A stretch of 64,000 nucleotides of DNA from Novipirellula artificiosorum (GTDB lineage: Bacteria > Planctomycetota > Planctomycetia > Pirellulales > Pirellulaceae), in contig NZ_SJPV01000003.1 in assembly GCF_007860135.1 (NCBI RefSeq), positions 154,698-218,697 of the forward strand, read 5' to 3'. A model generated the notes under the pieces. That model made no database searches and was not told the origin of the DNA. It saw nothing but the letters and a program-made list of their open reading frames with translations. The position numbers and the translations under genes are program-made. Below are positions 59,440 to 64,000 of this stretch, piece by piece (positions within the stretch are counted from its first letter, which is position 1; every line of letters starts with the position of its first letter).

Positions 59440-61224
59440 TCAGTTGGTCGACATGGCGTTGATGAACGCCGACCAGGACAGAGGCAGTTCTTCAGCGATG
59501 CCGTAGCGGTTCTTCGCAACACAGGTCGGCGAACCGTAAGCACGGATGACGCGTTCGCCGCCGTCTTTGCCGATGGCGTGAGCGATGGTTCGTTTGCGGT
59601 TGAAACCACCGTCTTCGCTTTGCGTTCGCATCTTGCGAGTCGCGAACAGCACTGCGTCGCACCATTCCTTGACGAGGGCTGCAGCGTGCTTGTGAAGCCG
59701 CGGCGAATAACGGTCATAGGGCGAGCTTTCCGGATCCTCGAATCGCTCGACTTTGGAATGCGCGATCAATACAATCACCATGCCGCGGGAACGAAGTACA
59801 CCGAGCAAGTCCAGCACTTCACGCCATAGTGAGAGAGCATGCGTATAGCCACGAGCGTACCCGCCATCGACCTTCTCAATCGACTCGGCCCCGTATTGAT
59901 GGCACAATTTGTCCCACGCAAGACGTTCGAGCCAATCGAGCGAGTCGATCACGACCGATTCGTAATCGTGCTTCTCGCCCGCGAGCGTTTTCAGGGCTGC
60001 GACGACGTCATCGAACTTCGTCGCCAGCGGAAAACGATCACAATTGATCTCGTCGAGGCCATCTTCGGTTTGAATGAAGATCGGCTTGGGGGCTTCGCTG
60101 CCGAATGTGCTATTGTGCGTGACAATGAAGTCGTCAGTCACATAAAGCGAATCGAGCGAGTCGATACGAATGCACTTGCACTCCATCTGGCCGATCAGCG
60201 TTACTTCGCGGATGGTGTGATGAATTCGCCACTCCGCCGAGCCCCATTTGGCCAAATGCTTTTCACTGGAGACCGGCGCGACTTCGTTTGGAAATGAAGC
60301 GAAGATTCGATAGGCCATTTTGCATTTGTGCCGGATGCCATCCTTTTCGTACGACCCACGTTTGGTCTTGACGCAAGCGGAACCACCGAGGGATCGAACC
60401 AGATAGCAGAAGTCTGCGCTAAGCTGCGGGCTCACGGTGGTGTACTCGACTGAGCCTGGGTTTGTGACGAATCCATCGCTGTCAATGAGTCCCCGTATTA
60501 GTTCCAGTCGTTGTTCGACGGAACCGTTCAGGAACACCGTTGGGACAAATTTGTCCTCGGCTTTGCGGCCAGCCAGGCCGAGCGTATCAATGGTCGCCTT
60601 GAATTGCGTGCCGCTTCGGTCCGGTGAGGTTAGCCGCATGTGCAAATCGTCGACCATGACTACTTGATCACCGTCGGCAGCCATGATATTCCGGACTCGG
60701 TTTTGGATATCAAGTTCAGGGTTGGTGATCATCAGACTGTGACCGTAATGGCCATCACCCAAATACATCCCCAACAACCACGGATCGATCGGCAGGTCTT
60801 TTGCCGGGAACTGAACCGGCGCCACTCGCGGCACGGCATGATTGAAATGAGTGCCGTAACGAAGCGAATGTCGGATATCTGTGAGCGTGCGAACCGCACC
60901 AGCCATTCCTTTTGATCGCTCGTTACATGTCGCCGTCAGCCACAAATGGTCGTCACAGCACCGGGTCGTTGATCCATCGCGAAATGTAACTTGGTAAACG
61001 TCTTTGGTGCCCTGCGGATAGACACCAAGCACTTCACAAGCTTGCCCATTGGCACCGATCACGGCATCGCCGACCGAGATGTCAGCCATGGGGACGAATC
61101 CATTAGGTGTCAAGACTTTGGCATCCAATGGTTGTGCTTTTCCAATGCCTTCGACACCGTAGAGTAAGACACGCGGTGGTTTGGATTGGCGGCCGGTTTG
61201 GATGGTTTCGAGTAAATTGGTCAT
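59440..61224 (-). CDS. RecA-like phage ATPase interrupted by an intein
   Basis: 594 residues translated. The N-extein (residues 1-29) ends in the middle of a Walker A motif, LLYGVEGIGK, which resumes after the intein as STFGSEAPKPIF. Joined, the extein is 252 residues with a Walker A GxxGxGKST, a Walker B-like YESVVIDSLDWLE and SRGMVIVLIAHSKVERF. This is the phage nucleotide-binding (AAA_24/Erf-associated) type usually encoded next to DUF669, as here. It likely acts as a recombinase or annealing partner. The intein spans residues 30-371. Confidence 0.85.
   Translation of the reverse strand: MTNLLETIQTGRQSKPPRVLLYGVEGIGKAQPLDAKVLTPNGFVPMADISVGDAVIGANGQACEVLGVYPQGTKDVYQVTFRDGSTTRCCDDHLWLTATCNERSKGMAGAVRTLTDIRHSLRYGTHFNHAVPRVAPVQFPAKDLPIDPWLLGMYLGDGHYGHSLMITNPELDIQNRVRNIMAADGDQVVMVDDLHMRLTSPDRSGTQFKATIDTLGLAGRKAEDKFVPTVFLNGSVEQRLELIRGLIDSDGFVTNPGSVEYTTVSPQLSADFCYLVRSLGGSACVKTKRGSYEKDGIRHKCKMAYRIFASFPNEVAPVSSEKHLAKWGSAEWRIHHTIREVTLIGQMECKCIRIDSLDSLYVTDDFIVTHNSTFGSEAPKPIFIQTEDGLDEINCDRFPLATKFDDVVAALKTLAGEKHDYESVVIDSLDWLERLAWDKLCHQYGAESIEKVDGGYARGYTHALSLWREVLDLLGVLRSRGMVIVLIAHSKVERFEDPESSPYDRYSPRLHKHAAALVKEWCDAVLFATRKMRTQSEDGGFNRKRTIAHAIGKDGGERVIRAYGSPTCVAKNRYGIAEELPLSWSAFINAMSTN
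60112..61137 (-). other. Intein with LAGLIDADG endonuclease, class 3 signature
   Basis: 342 residues (30-371 of the precursor). It begins with Ala rather than Cys or Ser (AQPLDAKVLTPNGFVPMADI) and ends THN followed by Ser. Block B has DHLW (Trp two after His), block F has a Cys in ECKCIRID and block G has Thr before the final HN. This Trp-Cys-Thr set defines class 3 inteins, which start splicing from the block F Cys. Two LAGLIDADG motifs (LLGMYLGDGHYG and LIRGLIDSDGFV) make it a homing endonuclease. The insertion point is the Walker A Lys/Ser junction. Confidence 0.85.
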
Positions 61225-61266
61225 TTGAAGTTTGAAGTGAGGAGGTGAGGTTTGAAAGAACGATTG

Positions 61267-61506
61267 TCATAGCGACGGGATCGGTTCGACGTCGAAGTTG
61301 CCGTCGCGGTCGCTCGTGACGAGGTAGTATTTGAAGTCGACTTGAACGACAAAACGCTGGTCGCTACCGAGTCGCTTGCGTAGTGATTTACAGCACGTGG
61401 TGAACTCTTTCGACGCATTGTTGAACCTCTCTGCAGAACGGAGATAGCGTCCGACCGCCAAAGAAAGTGCGACGCGGCGTTCGATGTCGAGGGCAATGTT
61501 GGGCAT
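61267..61506 (-). CDS. Small early phage protein
   Basis: 79 residues, ATG after aaaggatcatt. Helical N-terminus (MPNIALDIERRVALSLAVGR) and a beta-rich end (VVQVDFKYYLVTSDRDGNFD). No family recognised. It is preceded by the 19-bp element shared with 37118-37136. Confidence 0.5.
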   Translation of the reverse strand: MPNIALDIERRVALSLAVGRYLRSAERFNNASKEFTTCCKSLRKRLGSDQRFVVQVDFKYYLVTSDRDGNFDVEPIPSL

Positions 61507-61554
61507 AATGATCCTTTGGTTGGTGTCTTGAGTCGGTCGGCGAGACATGCCCGC

Positions 61555-61573
61555 CTACCCCTTGAACTACTCC
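61555..61573 (-). promoter_or_regulatory. 19-bp element shared with 37118-37136
   Basis: Identical to 37118-37136 (ctaccccttgaactactcc), with the companion block ttggttggtgt at 61516-61526. Between them here is a small hairpin (GGCG and CGCC arms on the minus strand). It lies upstream of an early gene, as the other copy lies upstream of a head gene. Confidence 0.45.
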
Positions 61574-61610
61574 GCTAGCGATGGGACTGACGGATCGGAG
61601 GCCAAAGTTT

Positions 61611-62219
61611 TTAGGCGAGGTAGTCGCGAAGGCCCGCTTGCTCGAACTTTTCCGCCACCGCCCGAAGCCATCCGTTGAGCGTCGATCGCGGCACGCCCAT
61701 TAATTCAGAAACACGAACCATTGAGTGCGACTTGCGGAGTTCCAGCATCCGTTGCCAAGGTTCGGGAAGCGTCGCGATCATCGCCGCCATGGCCTCGACC
61801 AGTTCACGAAGTTCGTCGTCCGGCCGACGCTCGATTTGCAGACGGGCGTACTTGATGGATTCGTCGAGTGTGTATTGCAGATCCGTTGGCAACTCGCCGG
61901 GCACAATGACCTCGATGTTGAGCGATTGGATGTATCCCGGACCGGCTTTTTGGGTCAGTCGCTTTTTTAGGTAGCTCATCACGAAGCGCTCGACCACCGT
62001 GGTGATGAACACGTTGCGATGAGCGATCGCGGGATCAAACGATCGCATCGCCTCGATCAAGTGGGTCAGAATCGTCTGCTCGATCGCGGGTGCGTCCTGG
62101 TTGCTCAATCCCGGACGCAAGATGATCTGCTGCGTCTTGCGGCGGATAATGCCACGAGCGAACTTATCGTTGACGATGTCGTGCTCGGTGTTTGGATGCT
62201 TGTCGGAAGAAGGGGGCAT
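61611..62219 (-). CDS. Phage sigma-70-like transcription factor
   Basis: The ATG at 62219 gives 202 residues; a 15-codon upstream extension is not supported. Residues 45-115 resemble sigma region 2 (FVMSYLKKRLTQKAGPGYIQ at its end). Residues 150-202 resemble region 4 with a helix-turn-helix (LPEPWQRMLELRKSHSMVRV then SELMGVPRSTLNGWLRAV). A phage-encoded sigma factor would redirect host RNA polymerase to phage promoters. It could serve the repeated elements at 47231-50709 (hypothesis). Confidence 0.7.
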   Translation of the reverse strand: MPPSSDKHPNTEHDIVNDKFARGIIRRKTQQIILRPGLSNQDAPAIEQTILTHLIEAMRSFDPAIAHRNVFITTVVERFVMSYLKKRLTQKAGPGYIQSLNIEVIVPGELPTDLQYTLDESIKYARLQIERRPDDELRELVEAMAAMIATLPEPWQRMLELRKSHSMVRVSELMGVPRSTLNGWLRAVAEKFEQAGLRDYLA

Positions 62220-62489
62220 GGTTGCCAGTCCTTGGCCGGCAAACAGACGCCGCGTCCGAAGCAACAGACCGTCCCGTTGGGGGCTGGATACGGTGTGGTC
62301 TGCTTCGGCAAAGTGAGTTGTCAGAAGCGTTCAAGGCCTGTCGAACGCCACTGGCGAAAAGTCCCAAGGGGGCGAAAATTTCCGAGACATTTCCCATGCA
62401 AAAAGCCGCAAACTCGACGATTTACGGCTTCAAGTGAATTCATTCATTTTCGAGTTTGCAGATTTGGGATCTGCGAAAAGTGCCAAGTG
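62220..62489. other. Promoter/leader region of the sigma gene
   Basis: 270 bp without a gene. It probably carries the promoter of the sigma-factor operon and the 3' end of the upstream regulator gene. No standard promoter boxes were identified. Confidence 0.35.
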
Positions 62490-63482
62490 TCAGCTTTCTG
62501 GCTCGATGCGGAACACACATCGCCAACCCTTCTTGTCCTCGGTCAGTTCGATCGGATCACCGGAAATGCGAAAGAAGTCACGCAGGGTGGCGGATAGAAC
62601 CTCGCGCCGCTTCTTGTTCTTGCGACAAGCCGCCGGTGAGTTCCAAGTCATCAGCCCATAGCCCTTGGCAAAGTCAGCCAACAGGTCCCACTGCTTCGTT
62701 GGCTGTCGATTCCGAGCGTCCACCAACCCCATTTGAGAATAGAGATAGATTCCCGTCTCGTCGCGAACTGAGATGCGGACCGTGTGTTGATCAACAAACC
62801 GAATCGATACGTCAGGCCAGGTACAACCGGCTGGTGTGGCGAACCCGATGTTGGGCTTCGCTGCATCGATGTTGGGCGAGTGGTAATTGCGAAATGCCTT
62901 CAGACGGTTCCTTGCAGTTCCCGCAAGCGCAAGTTCACCACGCTCGTCGAGCGACGCGAATTGATCCAACGTCAACAGCAAGGCGTCATGACCCTCAAGT
63001 CGTCGCCGAGTCCGGTCGTCGATCGGCTCATCGCCCCACTGAATGAGAACGAAAGGTCCATCACTGTGATCGGTCGCAAACAACACCGCATCACTGATTC
63101 GGCGGCATTGCAAGAAGACTGGAAACGCAACGCCGGCCAGCGGTGAGTCGACCCCAATCAGCCAGGCTGGATCGTTGGGCCTACGTTCAAGACGAATATC
63201 GAAACCGAAGTGCGCGGAAAGGCATGCGACCAACCGACCAAAGTCGAACTGGTGGATCACCATCTCACAGCGCTGCACATCAACGCGACAACCCTGTTCC
63301 TCGTCGACCGCGATGTAAACGTATGGCGTATCCTCAATGACTCGGTACCAAACAAAGTCGGACCCGAGTTTCGGAATGTGACTCGCGTACTGGTCCGTCG
63401 GTTTCAACCACGGCTCGGCGATCGCGAACCGATCACGAAGTAGGTTCCGCCAATGAGTCAGAGACGTTGCTGACTGACGCAC
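62490..63482 (-). CDS. Phage protein with C-terminal winged-helix-like region
   Basis: About 330 residues. The GTG at 63482 is a plausible start; the frame runs 20 codons further up, overlapping the upstream gene. The middle includes FVWYRVIEDTPYVYIAVDEE and VIHQFDFGRLVACLSAHFGF. The end (TKQWDLLADFAKGYGLMTWN, then REVLSATLRDFFRI and KKGWRCVFRIEPE) resembles a winged-helix DNA-binding domain. No family recognised. It may be an early regulator; it overlaps the neighbouring gene by about 50 bp. Confidence 0.5.
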   Translation of the reverse strand: MRQSATSLTHWRNLLRDRFAIAEPWLKPTDQYASHIPKLGSDFVWYRVIEDTPYVYIAVDEEQGCRVDVQRCEMVIHQFDFGRLVACLSAHFGFDIRLERRPNDPAWLIGVDSPLAGVAFPVFLQCRRISDAVLFATDHSDGPFVLIQWGDEPIDDRTRRRLEGHDALLLTLDQFASLDERGELALAGTARNRLKAFRNYHSPNIDAAKPNIGFATPAGCTWPDVSIRFVDQHTVRISVRDETGIYLYSQMGLVDARNRQPTKQWDLLADFAKGYGLMTWNSPAACRKNKKRREVLSATLRDFFRISGDPIELTEDKKGWRCVFRIEPES

Positions 63483-64000
63483 CGAGCGAACGGCTCTCCA
63501 AACCGGCTCCCGGTAATGCGAACGGCTTGATCCGGCGACCATTGATAAACCCTCGTTTTCGCAAGAAATCCTCGATTACATCGGCATCTCCGTCTCGACC
63601 AAACGCCGCAAAGTTGGGCGGCCTGATCGTGCACATGCGAATACGACGCGAATCCGCGAATGTCAATGCGATCCTAGCTTCGATGATGCGGACCTCTTCG
63701 TCATAGCTGCTGAACGTCGCGATTCGGTCCTCGAGCACGTCGATCAGCGCTTCGCGATCCGTTCGGACGTACTCAGGAACGCCACCGGTCAACGCGATTT
63801 TCACACTTACCAGCGACGCATTGAGCAGCTGCGGAACATCCGCGACTGACAGAGACTTTCTGCCGTCGATGACAAGCGGGTCAGCGGTCCAGATTTTGCC
63901 ATCGGGGAACATCTCCTCGTCGTCGAAGAAGCATTCTCCGAACGCCGAACGGTACATTTGCCGACGAGTGAGAGTCGCTGCGTTGATCTTCAATTCGCCA
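63433..64000 (-). CDS. Early phage protein, 5' partial
   Basis: The frame is open through the right edge of the window (no start before it), so the N-terminus is missing. The visible part reads LKINAATLTRRQMYRSAFGE, WTADPLVIDGRKSLSVADVP, IATFSSYDEEVRIIEARIAL and ends LRKRGFINGRRIKPFALPG. Mixed alpha/beta with no recognised motif. It is the most upstream gene seen in the early block. Confidence 0.5.
   Translation of the reverse strand, partial: GELKINAATLTRRQMYRSAFGECFFDDEEMFPDGKIWTADPLVIDGRKSLSVADVPQLLNASLVSVKIALTGGVPEYVRTDREALIDVLEDRIATFSSYDEEVRIIEARIALTFADSRRIRMCTIRPPNFAAFGRDGDADVIEDFLRKRGFINGRRIKPFALPGAGLESRSLGASVSNVSDSLAEPTS

Larger units (their letters stand above)
14189..64000. mobile_element. 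Tailed-phage genome (prophage), right end outside the window
   Basis: Terminase, portal, protease-capsid, head-tail connector, tail, tape measure and replication genes lie in one collinear block. Most minus-strand genes overlap by four bases, as in phage operons. Tape measure protein, major tail protein and a tail assembly chaperone with frameshift point to a long-tailed virus of siphovirus type. No integrase, repressor, holin or endolysin was recognised, so these may lie to the right of the window or be unrecognisable. Host-like genes are embedded at 37578-43887. Confidence 0.85.

Overview
The window is most consistent with a planctomycete of the Rhodopirellula/Pirellulaceae type. The evidence is: two gene pairs encoding a planctomycete-type ECF sigma factor and a giant Ser/Thr kinase with WD40 repeats; an ECF42-like sigma factor next to DGPF (YCII-related) genes; small secreted proteins; and many dispersed intergenic repeats. 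This is family-level recognition by eye; no database search was possible.

Positions 1-14188 look chromosomal. An ECF42-like sigma C-terminus is followed by a run of DGPF and VOC (glyoxalase-fold) genes, ending in a VOC gene cut off by an ISAs1-type transposase remnant. Next come a TMEM14-like membrane protein and two copies of a 136-bp hairpin-containing repeat, each upstream of a secreted-protein gene (one intact, one truncated). A kinase-WD40 gene (6127-10353) and its ECF sigma gene (10442-11029) follow. After them come a 1.07-kb IS with perfect 23-bp ends and a defective transposase, a C-terminal scrap of a Ro60/TROVE-like gene, a secreted DUF1579-like protein and a SUKH (SMI1/KNR4) protein.

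From 14189 to the right edge lies a large tailed-phage genome, probably an integrated prophage whose right end is outside the window. Most of it is transcribed right to left. The early/replication block (64000 to 52272) encodes two possible regulators, a sigma-70-like protein, a RecA-like ATPase interrupted by an intein with class 3 hallmarks, a DUF669 protein, a RusA-like resolvase, a superfamily II helicase, a primase-polymerase/helicase that runs into an iteron cluster, a membrane protein and a ParB-methyltransferase fusion. A plus-strand block of small genes (47319-52275) includes an amidoligase, a HARE-HTH protein, a DUF4314 protein and an AbrB/Doc toxin-antitoxin pair. Several of these genes are preceded by the same promoter-like element with fixed internal spacing. 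The late block follows: terminase, small head gene, portal, protease-capsid fusion, homing endonuclease, DUF2190 decoration protein, trypsin-like membrane protease, head-tail and tail genes with a likely programmed frameshift, tape measure, tail-tip proteins, a Ser/Asp-rich virion protein and a LamG protein. It ends in a translationally coupled cassette of three glycosyltransferases (one fused to a sulfotransferase) and a radical SAM protein.

The most striking features are: (1) a second copy of the host-type module (secreted DUF1579-like gene divergent from ECF sigma plus kinase-WD40) sitting between terminase and portal; (2) the repeated phage promoter-like element together with a phage sigma factor; (3) a Ser/Asp-rich virion protein in the same operon as a sugar/sulfate modification cassette; (4) the class 3-like intein in a Walker A motif; and (5) the iteron cluster. 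I saw no integrase, repressor, holin or endolysin in the window.
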